Notes: generated from the letters alone by a model not told the origin. Shown: positions 43,691-54,239, numbered from the stretch's first letter. The stretch is 64,000 bases of DNA from Paguma larvata (GCA_030068075.1 CM057834.1:90227119-90291118); one strand, 5' to 3'. Program-made: numbers and translations.

Positions 43691-44790
43691 TGCTGAGAGA
43701 CGGGAAGGGGAGAGGGGGATGTTACTTATTAACCACACGCCTCCAGGAAAGCTCTACAGAAAGGATCTGTTGGCGTGGGTCTGGGAAGGTGGAGGGATTC
43801 TGATACGTGGACCTCGATGCAAGAGCAAAGCCAGGTTTGCTGGGCGGGTGGTGGTGGTGGGTTCCGGGGGTGATCTGGCAGGGCTGGTCGGATGGGGCCG
43901 GAAAACAAAGGGCCCTAAGTGTGTGTTTGTGGTGTGGCCATCATTCTCTGTAGTCCAGAGGGAATCTGTGGCTCCCAAGCAGAAGAGAGAGGAGATCAGA
44001 GCTGAGTTTGAAGATGACTTGATGTCGATGGGCGGGTTGGCCTCGGTGGGTGGAGAGGCTGGTAGCACAGGCCCCGTTTGCGCCTGGGGGCTCTTCCAGC
44101 GGAATAGGTAGACGACAGTGGTGGCCAGAATGTGGGTAATTAGTGGGAGGAGGGCGAGATTTCTGAGGTACGTCAGACAGGACTTGACAGCTGTGTGGGG
44201 GGGAGCGAGGAGAGGGAGAGAGAGAGAGAGGTGTGGGTGTGAGCGTGTGTGGTGTGTCAGCACATTTATAGGCAGAAAGGGAGGAATCCCTCCCAGGGCT
44301 TGGCAGCCAGAATTCCCTCGCCGGGAACTAATTTCCAGATGCCCCGCAATCAGGTGCCAATAACTGCCTTTCCCCACCTGTGGGGCTTGGCCACCGCCAC
44401 GAGGATTCCCCCTTTCCCCACAGGAGCCGCAGAGAAGCCCAGAACAGGAGCAGGAAGCGGTCTCCGATTTGGAGTCCGGATGCGTGAGACCTGGCGCCCC
44501 GTGGCTTCTGGAGCCATCGCCCTGTTTCCTCTCCAGCCTCTTGCCTCTCACCTTGCTCTGCTCGTGTTTAACATCCCTCTGCTGTCCCCAGGCTCTGTGG
44601 CCGAATGTCCTCCTTTGACCCCTGCAGGGCCTCTTGGCACCTTGTCTGCTCTTTGCCGGCATGTGATACACCCTGGGCTTGGCTGGTTCCAGCTGCCGCC
44701 CGCCCCCTGGGGCTGGTCCCGGAGCCGGGTTTGCACAGAGCAGGTTGATGCTTAATGAGTATTTGTGGAATGATTTAAAAACAAGCAAAA
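43691..44790. other. GC-rich unique block with the longest open frame
   Basis: About 1.1 kb of G/C-rich, SINE-free DNA. A minus-strand frame of 348 codons spans 43754-44800; overlapping plus frames of 142 (43683-44111) and 168 codons (44249-44755) are also open, showing that stops are scarce here generally. The minus product is rich in Pro/Ser/Arg with one hydrophobic stretch (about residues 215-232). No domain is recognised. It could be an unannotated exon or chance; I lean to chance. Confidence 0.35.
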
Positions 44791-45240
44791 CGGGCCCCAA
44801 CTAAATACATTTGCGTTTTAGCACCACCGCCTAAAGGGATAAAAGGAATGTTCAACCCATTATAGGATGTTGACATCTAATTTCGTTTCTTACTAATGCG
44901 TAGTTAGAAAAGAATCCTATCATTCCCATGGTACCAATACTAGCATTGCATTTAATTAATCAAAATGAGCAATGTTGGTTTGAAATACGCACTGAAAAAG
45001 AGAGCTAGTATAAATGTTTTTTTTTTTAATTAACTTTTTTGTCTTCACTCTGGCATAGTTAATATACAGTGCTGTATTAGTTTCATGTGTACAATATAGG
45101 GATTCAACACGTCTGTCCATTACTCATCAGGATAACTGTACTCGTAATCCCCATCCCCTATTGACCCATCCATCGCCTCCCCTCTGGTAAACCCTCAGTT
45201 TGTTTTCTATGGTTAAGAGTCTGTTTCTTGGTTTCTTTTT

Positions 45241-45282
45241 CCCTTTCCCTTTCCCTTTCCCTTTCCCTTTCCCTTTCCCTTT
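45241..45282. repeat. (CCCTTT)7 hexanucleotide microsatellite
   Basis: Seven perfect units. The minus strand reads (GGGAAA)n, which fits the G3N3 spacing of a potential G-quadruplex. Confidence 0.95.
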
Positions 45283-45433
45283 ATTCATTTGTTTCTTAAA
45301 TTCCACATATGAGTGAAATCCTATGGTATTTGTCTTGCTTAGCATTATACTCTAGCTCCATCCATGTTATTGCAAATGGCAAGATTTCGTTCTCTTATGA
45401 CTGAATAATATTCCACGGTATATGTACACCACT

Positions 45434-45655
45434 TCTTTTTTTGAACATTTTTTAAATGTTTATTCATTTTTGAGAGACAGAGACAGAATGCAAGCAGGGG
45501 AGGGGTCGAGAGAGAGGGAGACACGGAATCCAAAGCAGGCTCCCGGCTCTGAGCTGTCAGCACAGAGTCCGACGTGGGGCTCGAACTTGCGAACCATGAG
45601 ATCATGACCTGAGCTGAAGTTGGACGCTCAACTGACTGAGCCAACCAGGCGCCCC
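45434..45655 (-). mobile_element. Carnivore SINE inside an L1
   Basis: Full-length reverse copy ending GAGCCAACCAGGCGCCCC. CACCACTTCTT before and CACCTCTTCTT after form a TSD, and the L1 reading resumes immediately. Confidence 0.93.
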
Positions 45656-46029
45656 CCACCTCTTCTTTATCTGCTCAATTCTTGACCGACACTTGGGCTG
45701 CCTCCATACTTTGGCTGATGTAAATAATGCTGCAATCACATAGAGTTGTATAAATGGTTTTTAAATCATGATTTTAAAAGGTGGTATTGTATAGATAGCA
45801 TTTGTTTTATGCATTTACGGGAGTGGAGAATAAAGTTCAAGAGAGTGTGCACGCAGGGGAGGCAGACTTCTTTATCCACCGGTGGGCAGAGGATTGATTA
45901 TGAGTGTGGTACCAAGAAGACCTGGGAATCTATGGTTTCACAAGCAAACCAAGTCCCTTTCCTACAGAGCATTTAATAGTGAATATATATATAACCAGTT
46001 CTTCCCCAAAACAGATTCCCTCCAGAGTC

Positions 46030-46480
46030 GAGGTTTTAAGGTAGTGATCAGCTAGCCTTTGCTGTGTAACAAACCACAAAACCTCAGTGGTTTACGGCAC
46101 ATCAGGGTACAGTGATCTGCTATAGAGTTCTGGTTGGCTGGGCTCACTCCTGCATCTGTGGGTTGATGGGGGCCACGCCTGGGGCACCTCAGTGGGGACA
46201 GTTCTTCATTCTCCTCATTCTCATTCTCCTCCCAGAACCAGTAAGTTGGCCTCGGCGTGTCATTCCCGCAGCGATGCTGGAAGTGCTAAGAGCGCGTGTG
46301 AAAACATGCCAGCCTCCTCGAGGTCTCCGCTTGGAACTGGCACAGTGTTAACTCCCACCATGTAATTCTGGTCAAAACAAGTCTCCTGGTAAAGCCCAAA
46401 ATCGAGGGGTGGGGAAATAGATTCTGCCTCGTTGATGAGAAGAACTGCAAAGTCGCATGGTAAAAACGTAAAGACCGGGA
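46030..46480 (-). repeat. LTR-like mammalian repeat, family uncertain
   Basis: GCCTTTGCTGTGTAACAAAC, CACAAAACCTCAGTGGTTTA, GGTTGGCTGGGCTCACTCC, GAACTGGCACAGTGTTAAC, GGTGGGGAAATAGATTCTGC and GAACTGCAAAGTCGCATGG recur in this order in an old MaLR/ERVL-like LTR group. I am sure it is dispersed, not of the subfamily. Confidence 0.6.
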
Positions 46481-47003
46481 CCATGGATGCGTTCCCCCAC
46501 AGATGAGTGTTCTCCGTCTCGTAAACAGCGTGTTCTAGAGAGACGTGATGAAGAGAGCAAAGATCTGAATTGGAAACGGTCATCTCTTCATAGGTAGTGA
46601 AAACTGAATGATAGTCTAGGAATGGTTTTGGAATTGTTGATTGTTAACATTTAAAGGAAACTCAGAGAAACTAAGATCCCAGCTTAACCTGTATTTTATA
46701 GACTAAGAAATTTGTAACCCCAATTGGGGAAGTGATTTTCTTAGGGTTTTTAGTAATCAGTGATCATAACTATAGAAATCTTATTTCCCCCCCGAATATA
46801 ATAATACCATTCGATAGGCAGAAGTACACATTTTTCTTCCTATATTTTCCTTTTCATAAAAACCAAGTAAATATTACAAACGCATTATTTTAAATATTAG
46901 AGCTTCTTATTCACAAACCTCAATTGTGAAAGTCACAGAATTTTAACAGAATTGGCAGATGTGTCGATATGTTGAGTGAGTGATTCGGAAATGATGACTT
47001 AAG
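46481..47003. other. Non-repetitive stretch
   Basis: AT-rich, no gene or named repeat. Confidence 0.4.
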
Positions 47004-47018
47004 AATGTTATCATTAGA

Positions 47019-47225
47019 AGAGCGCCTGGGCGTCTCAGTCGGTTGGGCGTCCAACTTCGGCTTGGGTCATGATCTCACCGTTCCCGAGTTCAAGCCCAGC
47101 GTTGGGCTCTGTGCTGACAGCTCAGAGCCTGGAGCCTGTTTTGGATTCTGTGTTTCCCTCTGTCTACCCCTCCCCTGCTCATGCTCTGTCTCTCTCTCTG
47201 AAAAATAAATAAACTTAAAAAAAAA
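47019..47225 (+). mobile_element. Carnivore SINE with perfect 15-bp TSD
   Basis: Forward copy with GAGCGCCTGGGCGTCTCAG, GAGTTCAAGCCC, GGGCTCTGTGCTGACAGCTC and an A-rich tail with AATAAATAAAC. AATGTTATCATTAGA is duplicated exactly at 47004-47018 and 47226-47240. Confidence 0.95.
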
Positions 47226-47369
47226 AATGTTATCATTAGAGTGGAGTAGGCAGGTCAGTGGGATGACCAGAAGCAGCCTACATGGCAGCCTTTCACCCTG
47301 ATCTTATGTGTGGGATTATATAAATACTGCAGTGTTGGCATTTGAAGTCCCTGTCCAGCACTGAGGTAC

Positions 47370-47550
47370 AGTGGAGGGAATTAGGCTGGGATAGGACTTG
47401 GGGTCCCGTGTTTACTTTGCTGCTGGTGTTGGGACCTGGCTACAATATTCACCTCTGTGGGTCTTCTTTTATTCATTTCAAAAATGGCAGGTTGGACGAG
47501 ATGGAATCTCAGGCCAATTCCAGGGCTAAGATTCTAATTTTTACATCAGT
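47370..47550 (+). repeat. MIR3-like fragment
   Basis: GACCTGGCTACAATATTCACC, CTCTGTGGGTCTTC, GGCAGGTTGGACGAGATGG and CCAATTCCAGGGCTAAG fit the MIR3 tail (GGTTGGACTAGATG, CCTTCCAGCTCTAA). Confidence 0.55.
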
Positions 47551-47920
47551 GATGGTTATTCCACGGATTTTCACTCTATTGCCGTTACTAACAAAGACCT
47601 AATATGTATTCAACTGTGTTGGACAGAAAATTTCCTGAATAAGTGGCTTGCATAAAATAGATGCTGTTTTTCTTTATCATTAAAAAAAAATAATAAGGGT
47701 TTGGAGTTAGAAGTTCAGGGCTGATAAGACAGCACTGAGTATCATCGGGGATCGATACTTCCAACTTCCCTGCCATCTTCAGGACATCTTCAAGGTGAAC
47801 TTAAGGTTGCCTTGTGGTTCAGGATGGCTGCTGGAGCTCCAGCAATCATCATCATTTAACAGGCCAGCAAGAGCAGGAAGTGGAAGAAAGGAAAAAGACC
47901 CTTGCCTCTCCTTTTTGCAA

Positions 47921-48580
47921 ACCTATTTATTTTGGAATAAGTTTAGATTTACAGAAAAGTTGCAAAGAGTTCTCCTATATCCTTCCTTCACCTTTTTCTA
48001 ATGGTAAACTCGTACATAACCATGGTGCATTTTTCAAAATCAAGAAGTTAACTTTGGTACAATACTATTAACCTAACTATAGTCCTTATTTGGGTTTTAC
48101 CAGTTTCTATAATAAGGTCTCTTTTTGGCCCCAGGATCCCTTCCTGGGGACCACGCTGCATTTAGTTGTCCTGTTCCTGAGTCTCCTTTGGTCTAGGATG
48201 GTTTCTGTCTTGTTTTTACCACTCTGATAGTTTTTAAGAATCCTGGTCAGGTATTCTGTAGAAAGCACCTCAGTTTAGGCTTGTCTGATTGTTCTTTAGT
48301 GGGTAGATTGCAGTCTTGGGTTTGGGGGAAGAACCCACAGAGGCGAAGTCCCCTTCTCATTGCCTTGTATTAGAGTCTGTCATCTCAAAGTGACTTGTTA
48401 CTGGCGATGCTAACCCTGATCCCTTGGTTAAGGTGGCGTCTGCCACATCTCCTCTGTCCAGTTTCTCTTTCCTTTTCCAGACTCTTTTGGTTAGAAGTTT
48501 CTAAATTTAGCTCACCCTGTAGGGAAGAGGAGTTCAGATTTGCTTCCTGGAACCGCTTCCTTTCAAGGCGCATCCCTGGA
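47921..48580 (-). mobile_element. Ancient L1 3' UTR, related to 26165-27113
   Basis: TTATTTTGGAATAAGTTTAG, CAGAAAAGTTGCAAAGAG, TGGTACAATACTATTAACC, ATTTAGTTGTCCTGTTCC, TCTGGTAGTTT-like and GGTCAGGTATTCTGTAG, GATGCTAACCCTGATCCC and GGTTAAGGTGGCGTCTGCC follow the same L1M-class UTR. From about 48200 it overlaps the region seen at 26340-26630. Confidence 0.75.
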
Positions 48581-48619
48581 AGTGGCCTCTACTTCAACCG
48601 GCTGGAGTTGCATGTCGTA

Positions 48620-48865
48620 TAACTGGTGTGAAGCGCTTGGGTTGGAATCCGGCAGCTTGGGTTCAAATCCTAGCTGCGGCGCTCAGGCACACTTTGAAGG
48701 CACATTGTTAGCCGTTAGGCAAATCGCTTCTGTGTGTTGCAGTTTTTCCTTGTTGTTTAGAAAGATGCTAATGCACTGGCTCATAGGGGCATCGTGAGGA
48801 TTGAACGAGCTTCTCCCATGTAAACGTGCTAAGGATTGTGCTCAGTGGCACATTGTTAGCCGTTG
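48620..48865 (+). repeat. MIR SINE carrying an internal 18-bp duplication
   Basis: CTTGGGTTCAAATCCTAGC, ATGCTAATGCACTGGCTC, ATCGTGAGGATTGAACGAG and GTGCTAAGGATTGTGCTCAG are MIR. GGCACATTGTTAGCCGTT occurs at both 48699-48716 and 48847-48864. The second fits the MIR 3' end; the first replaces the usual TGTGTGACCTTGG. Confidence 0.8.
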
Positions 48866-49850
48866 ACCTTGTTCTTTGGCCACGCCTGGCTGTGAGGGAG
48901 GCTGGGAGATGTCCTCTTCCCCGGAAGCAACACACCTAGCTAAAAATGGGAGTTCTGAGTCCAAGGAAGAGAAGGGAGGCCGATGTTCAGAGACCGCCAG
49001 CAGTGCCCGCCATGATCCCTGCGCCCCAGATTTGGATGGCTAGGCCTGTAGTAGGTGGGGCAGTAATGGGAGCATCCTGTCCCTTACAACACCTCCGTCA
49101 GAAAGGGGCCAGTGTGCTCTCGAGGTGGTCACTGTGGGCCCAGGGAGAGTGAGAAACAGGGTGAAACCTGAAGGGACCTAAGAAGTCATCAGGAGTTCCA
49201 GGTCCTGCTGGGTTTTCACTGTTGCTGGGGAAGAATTCATTTCGTCACTACATCGGTTTCCTAGCAAGGACGCCTAGTGAGTGGGTCACACTCCGCCCAT
49301 GCTGATGGAAGCCACGGTGCATCCATTTGAGAGCGTTTGATACATTTGTTTTCTTAGCCATACACTCGATCCTCCAAAAGAAAGAGACCGATGGGCTAGA
49401 AGGCTTTACAAAGTTCAGAGCCACACCACCGCTCCTGTGGTGACAGAAGGGTAAGAAGGAACAGCCTTGGGGACGAAGAGGGCTGACCAGCAGAGGATCC
49501 TTGGGAATGACCCCAGAACCCCCCCTAGTGCCATCTTGCAGGTCTCAGGTGCTCCTTCAGGGCCCAGGAACTGAGGCCTGGGTCACCGCCAAGCCTTGCC
49601 TTTGGGTTTTGAGGTTTGCAAGGAGAACACAGACAGAAAGGGTTAGCAGGGCTCTGCCATTGCTCCTGGGGTCTAAACACTGACCACAGCTGTCACCCCG
49701 CATGGTGCGTCTGCTGCATTGCCTCCTGGGGTTTGGTCCCTGCAGGTGGCTTCTGACAGGCATTCCTTCCCCTTACTTGTCCTTGTGAGGGACCTGGCAA
49801 CAGTTGCTTCCTGTCTCTTGTTAACTCTGCCAGATCCCTGCTTTTCATAG
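48866..49850. other. Non-repetitive stretch, no gene seen
   Basis: Moderately GC-rich; short frames only, no domain or splice context. Confidence 0.4.
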
Positions 49851-49967
49851 ATTTTATTTTAAATATTTTTATTTTCAAGTAATCTCTGCACCTAATGTGG
49901 GGCTCACACTCACAGCCACCGAGATCAAGAGTCCTATGCTCTATCGACTGAGCCAGCTGGACACCCC
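49851..49967 (-). mobile_element. Short-form carnivore SINE
   Basis: TTTTATTTTCAAGTAATCTC, TGCACCTAATGTGGGGC, CACTCACAGCCACCGAGATC, AAGAGTCCTATGCTC, ending GAGCCAGCTGGACACCCC. Confidence 0.88.
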
Positions 49968-50014
49968 TTCATATTTTGTTTAGAGAATGATCCTGTTAAA
50001 AGTCCTATCGGAGT

Positions 50015-50140
50015 TTGCTGTGTGGCCGAGACTTAGTCCGAGACTTAGTCCTTTAACCTCTCTGCGCTCCAGTCTTCTCTGTAAAGTGACGATGTTGACT
50101 GACTGTGTGCGATCGAAGATCCCTTCCAGCAAAAACTGCT
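50015..50140 (+). repeat. MIR3-like fragment with 12-bp tandem duplication
   Basis: TTTAACCTCTCTGCGCTCC, AGTCTTCTCTGTAAAGTG and GATCCCTTCCAGCAAAAAC are MIR-like. CCGAGACTTAGT is exactly duplicated head to tail at 50026-50049. Confidence 0.6.
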
Positions 50141-50934
50141 GTGGGCTTCTTGCCCTGATCGGAGGGCACTCCTTGCTGGACACGTTATCCAGAGTTTCCC
50201 ACCAGCATCCTGTCCGTCCGCACAGGGCTAATGACCACTTTGCCCACGCTTCTAAGGAACGCCCAAGATGTCCCTCAGCATCTTTGGTTGCTCTGGAGGA
50301 CTCCCAGACAGTTCCAACGTGGGAGGCCCCATGTCAGCCACGTGCAGCCTCACGAGGTAGGTGCGGCGAGGGCGTGTAAATGGCATTGTTCTCCTGCCGG
50401 TTCACGGCTCCTTGCTCTGGTCAGGTCCTATTAGGAATGACAGCTCTGAAGCAGCTTTGTGCCTTTAATCACCTTGCCACATACAAGGGCCTGGATCTGT
50501 GTCACTGACGTCCCTCGCTCTCTTTCATCCCTTTGATCAGAGAAGGTGCCTGATGTGCTGTCTCACGACGGGCTTCCTTCCAGTGCCTTAAACCGAAAAC
50601 ATTTTGCAAAATGCTCCTGCCCGTGCTGTCCCCAAATGCATAATTAGCGAATGGAGTGTAGCTTTCTTCCAGATCCTGAGGCTGCTACCTCTTGAAGCCC
50701 CTATAAAAAGAATTCTGCCCCGGCGGGGTGGTGTCTGGGACCCCTCCCCCTGGGCAGCCTTCCGGAGGCCAGTTCGCCTGCCCTCTGCGAGCTCCTGCCC
50801 ATTGTTTGCCCAGGGAAGTGGTGCTCTGAACATAGGTCAGCACTCCACCGTATGATTGCCTGTACGATTCTGTGAAAATCCCATCTTTTCCTTTCTTTGT
50901 CCCTTTCTTGCTCTCACGTGTTCCCACACTTAGT
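50141..50934. other. Non-repetitive stretch, no gene seen
   Basis: 50590-50850 is GC-rich with overlapping short frames on both strands, none recognisable. Confidence 0.4.
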
Positions 50935-51120
50935 GAGAACTCCAGGGGCCGGCTTTCACATAGTGCTTGACAGCTTCTGTATGTTTCTCCTATTTTCATA
51001 ACTTGCCTGATTTTCATGATGTCCCTGCGAAGTGGCCAAGATGGAGACCAGAAATCCGACTTCCAGAGAGGTTGGGTGATTGGCTCAAGCTGGTGGAGAT
51101 GGGCCACACCCCAGGCTGGG
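50935..51120 (-). repeat. MIR SINE
   Basis: TTTCACATAGTGCTTGACAG, TCCCTGCGAAGTGGCC, CTTCCAGAGAGGTTGGGTGA and GGCTCAAGCTGGTGGAG follow reversed MIR order. 51121-51570 holds nothing recognisable. Confidence 0.65.
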
Positions 51121-51570
51121 TCTTCTGTCCCTTCTAATGCAGGACCTCTGACATTTCTTGCTTTTGACTTGGTGTCATTTCATTGACTTCTGGCTGCAAG
51201 TCATTCTCCGGGTGACTTTGAAGTTGATGCACACTTTATGTCCTCTCTTTCCTCGGGCGAGCTCTGCCTTCGAGAGGGTGTCCAGACTTTGGAGAACTGT
51301 AAGCCAAGCTTCTCTTTACTTGTGTATCTGGGGAATGCAATTTGTGGGATTGTATCAAAGATGCAAAATTTAGAAATTTCGAGCAGGCAGGCTTTTCCCC
51401 AGATTTTGCTCTCATCTTCTCTTTTAAAAAACGATTCCTCCTGGATATTTTCTCGAACCTCTAATTCATCTAATTAATATCTAGGCACATGGTTTTTGAG
51501 GCAATCAAGGCTCTTACTGATCAAATGGTCCCAGGCTCCGGAGAGAATCATGTACGTGGTTGTTTGTAAC

Positions 51571-51690
51571 ATTGCTTCGATATTTATTGAAGTCTGGTCA
51601 TGCACAGAAAACTCTGGGGATACAAAGATGAAAAAGATATTGGTTCTGGTCTCGAAAACCCACAAAGATGACTGGGGCTATTAGGCACTT
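51571..51690 (-). mobile_element. L2 3' fragment
   Basis: TCGATATTTATTGAAGTCTG, AACTCTGGGGATACAAAGAT and GAAAAAGATATTGGTTCTGG match the reversed L2 end. Confidence 0.6.
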
Positions 51691-51779
51691 GAGAGATGCT
51701 AGTGCAATTTCCCTCATCTTATTTTTAAAGTGTTTACACATATGCCGGTAATGTTTAGCAATGTTTGCACAACTCTGAA

Positions 51780-52160
51780 TTAGAGAAAAAAATTTCACCC
51801 ACTGTCTTGCCACACCCCCAAATCAAGCCGTTTTTAATAATCTATGTTCCACTTTTTGTCCACGTGAGTACAGATTATGATTTTTCTTCAGTATCACACC
51901 GATGTTGTTCCATGTTAGCATGTAGGCTTTTGACTTACCATCAAGTGTAGGTTTGGGTACCTAGGCTTTCCTTTACCATTGGATATGTAGGTTTCTACAT
52001 TTTTGCCATTGTAGAGCTTCAGTCAATAACTTTCTGCAAATAACTTGACAGTTCCTTTGGGTTTTGTCGTTAGTCTCTGTTTCCTAAAGTAGGATTGCCA
52101 GGCCAAAGATGGAATATTTTCATGGTCCTTGAGAGGTATTGTCATACTGTTGTTCATGTG
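51780..52160 (-). mobile_element. Ancient L1/HAL1-like 3' fragment
   Basis: TAGGTTTCTACATTTTTGCC, GAGCTTCAGTCAATAAC, CCTAAAGTAGGATTGCCAGG and CATACTGTTGTTCATGTG parallel the L1-class region with GGTTGTTTCCA, CTGGGTCAAAGG. Very diverged. Confidence 0.45.
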
Positions 52161-52314
52161 GTTCTGTGAATCTTATCATCCACAAAATGTGAGTTATTTT
52201 TCTTGATGGGAATTGCCCCTGGATGGGGTCCTTTGTAGTTCAACAAATAATTCTGGGAATCCCTTGCAGTGACTGTCTTATTGAACCTTATTTCCTTCGT
52301 TGCAGTTCTTCTCC

Positions 52315-52480
52315 TTTGTGGTCAGTGACAAAGGGCATGGCTGTGTGACTTAAGCTGACTATGCTCCATTGTCCATCTGTAGAGTGGAGGTCATCATTGT
52401 TTCTGAGTTGTGAAGGATCAAATAGTACAATTTGTGGAATTTTCTCTGTAAATGATACAGAAGTAAGCTACTATCAGTGA
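52315..52480 (+). repeat. MIR SINE fragment
   Basis: GGCTGTGTGACTTAAGC, TGTCCATCTGTAGAGTGG, GAGTTGTGAAGGATCAAATA fit the MIR core. 52481-52966 has no named repeat; GTGGTGGTGGTGAC lies near 52830. Confidence 0.6.
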
Positions 52481-52966
52481 TGTAACGGATGGATCCTCAA
52501 ATCCCCCTTTCTGAGCTACAGATGACCCTCCCCAGAATGGGAAGTTTGCCTGGCATTCAGTTCCCACTAGGTGGCAAGGACTCTAAGCAATGCAGAGCTG
52601 AACCCGAAGGGGATTGTGGGGTTGGGGGCAGACATGCGTGCGAATAGAGAGAGGTCTGGAAATGCCACAGATGGAACTAATCTCAGACCAGTTCCAGTCA
52701 GTCAGGCCTTCGTTTAAGAGCTGACTGACTCTTAGTATCCCTATCGTCGTGGGTCCTGTGCTGGGTCCCAGACTCCTGGGCGCTGCTCCTTTCCTGAAGG
52801 ACAAGTGGGACACTGGAGTGGATACAGGGGTGGTGGTGGTGACGCTGTGGGGTACACGTGCCATGCAGGAGAAAGTTGGCACTCCTCTGTCACAGTCCTG
52901 TGCCTTGCCACTTTTTCAATTCCCTCCGATTGTTTGATCTACACCACATGAGTGGGTTGGTAGTTT

Positions 52967-53161
52967 TTGTTTTTTTTTTTTTTTTTAATGTTTATTTTTG
53001 AGAGAGAGAGAGCACAGGAGGGGTAGAGAAGGAGAGACAGAAGATCCCAAGTGGGCTCTGAGCTGTCAGCACAGAGCCCGATGTGGGGCTTGAACTCGTG
53101 AACTATGAGATGACCTGAGCTAAAGTCATACACTCAACTGACTGAGCCACCCAGGCTTCCC
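52967..53161 (-). mobile_element. Carnivore SINE
   Basis: Begins with a run of 17 T, then AATGTTTATTTTTGAGAGAG, GAGCTGTCAGCACAGAGCC, GGGGCTTGAACTCGTGAAC, ending CCACCCAGGCTTCCC. It lacks about 20 bases between CCAAGTGGGCTC and the usual CAGGCTC. Confidence 0.92.
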
Positions 53162-53314
53162 AGTAGGTCAGTAGTTATTACCTGCAATTACTAAACTACA
53201 CACACCCCAAATGTAAAAAAAGGAAAACGTTTCTTGTAGTCCTCCAGGTTACTCTTAACTCCTTAATATAGGTCTATTGTGTATTTACACATCCTGAAAA
53301 CTTTAGAGTTTTTG

Positions 53315-53497
53315 CTGTGCAACAGACACTATTCTAACTGCTTTGCATGCCTTCTTTATCCACATAACCATGCTGGGATGTAGGTACTAATGTTAAGTCT
53401 ATATTTTTGTTTCAGAAAGAGTCTGGGAGCTCAAATAGCCCTCAACTAAGGTCGCTTAGTTGGTTAAGTGTTAGAACTAGAACTAGAAGTAAGGTCT
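53315..53497 (-). repeat. MIR SINE
   Basis: CAACAGACACTATTCTAACT, CTTTATCCACATAACC, GGGATGTAGGTACTAATG and AAGGTCGCTTAGTTGG follow reversed MIR order. Confidence 0.7.
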
Positions 53498-53500
53498 TTA

Positions 53501-53703
53501 TTTATTTTTATTAAGGTTATTTATTTTGAGAGAGACCAAGTGAGAGCAGGGGGAGGGGCAGAGAGAGAGGGCAAGTCTCTAGCATGTTCCGTGCTGTCAG
53601 CACAGAGCCCAACATGGGGCTCAGACTCATAAAACTATGACATCATGACCCGAGCCAAGATCAAGAGTTGGACGCTCGACCGACTGAGCCACCCAAGCAC
53701 CCC
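53501..53703 (-). mobile_element. Carnivore SINE, AAGAGTTGG variant
   Basis: Reverse copy with CAAGATCAAGAGTTGGACGC and CACCCAAGCACCCC. TAGAACTAGAAGTAAGGTCTTTA-like flank before (ending 53500) and TAGAACTTGGGTCTTTA after indicate a TSD with an indel. Confidence 0.9.
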
Positions 53704-53734
53704 TAGAACTTGGGTCTTTAAAAACACTCTGCTC

Positions 53735-53959
53735 AGGGGCACCTGGGTGGCTTAGTTGAGAGTCTGACTCTTGGTTTTGGCCCGGGTCATGATCCCAGGA
53801 TCATGAGATGGAGCTCTGAGTCGAGCTCCATCTGAGTGTGGAGCCCGCTTATGATTCTCTTTCCCTCTCTTTCTTTCTCTCTCTCTTTCTCCTTCTCCCT
53901 CTGCCTTTGCACTCCTTCACTGCTCACATGTGCATGCTTTCTGAAAAAAAAATAAAATA
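53735..53959 (+). mobile_element. Carnivore SINE of general (non-felid-body) type
   Basis: Head GGGGCACCTGGGTGGCTTAG, then GGTCATGATCCCAGGATCAT and GTGTGGAGCCCGCTTATG with CCCTCTGCCTTTGCACTCC, lacking the felid CTGTGCTGACAGCTC body. AAAAACACTCTGCTC (53720-53734) and AAAAACCATTCTGCTC (53960-53975) are the TSD. Confidence 0.9.
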
Positions 53960-54239
53960 AAAAACCATTCTGCTCCTTGCCATCTGGCTCATGGCTGTGG
54001 CTTGGTCAGACCCACATCCATGACTTATTCTGGACCAGGCTGCATGGCCGCCCCTGCTGGCCTGTGATCCTGCCTTCCGGGCGATGCTTGCACGTCCCAT
54101 ATACAAGGGGGTGGTGGGGTGTCACAGAGGGAAGGGGACAGTGTCTCAGATGGGGTGGAGGGTAGAGGGTTAACGATGGAATAGTCTTGTGAACATGCGT
54201 GAGTGTGGGCTGGGGCTGTGTGCCTGCAATTGTTGAGTC

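Larger units (their letters stand above)
45010..45775 (-). mobile_element. Carnivore L1 3' end split by a SINE
   Basis: Reverse L1 tail: TTTTAATTAACTTTTTTGTC, ATACAGTGCTGTATTAG, TTTCATGTGTACAATATAG, TAAACCCTCAGTTTG, then CCATCCATGTTATTGC, GACTGAATAATATTCCACG and, after the SINE, TTCTTTATCTGCTCAATTC and AATAATGCTGCAATCAC. The (CCCTTT)7 array lies within. Confidence 0.88.

Noticed and set aside
43754..44800. 348-codon minus-strand open frame as a gene
   Set aside because: No recognisable domain, no splice or promoter evidence, and overlapping long frames on the other strand show low stop density. Kept only as a finding.
45127..45345. Frame with a (GK)n run
   Set aside because: It is the translation of the (CCCTTT)n microsatellite inside an L1 3' UTR.
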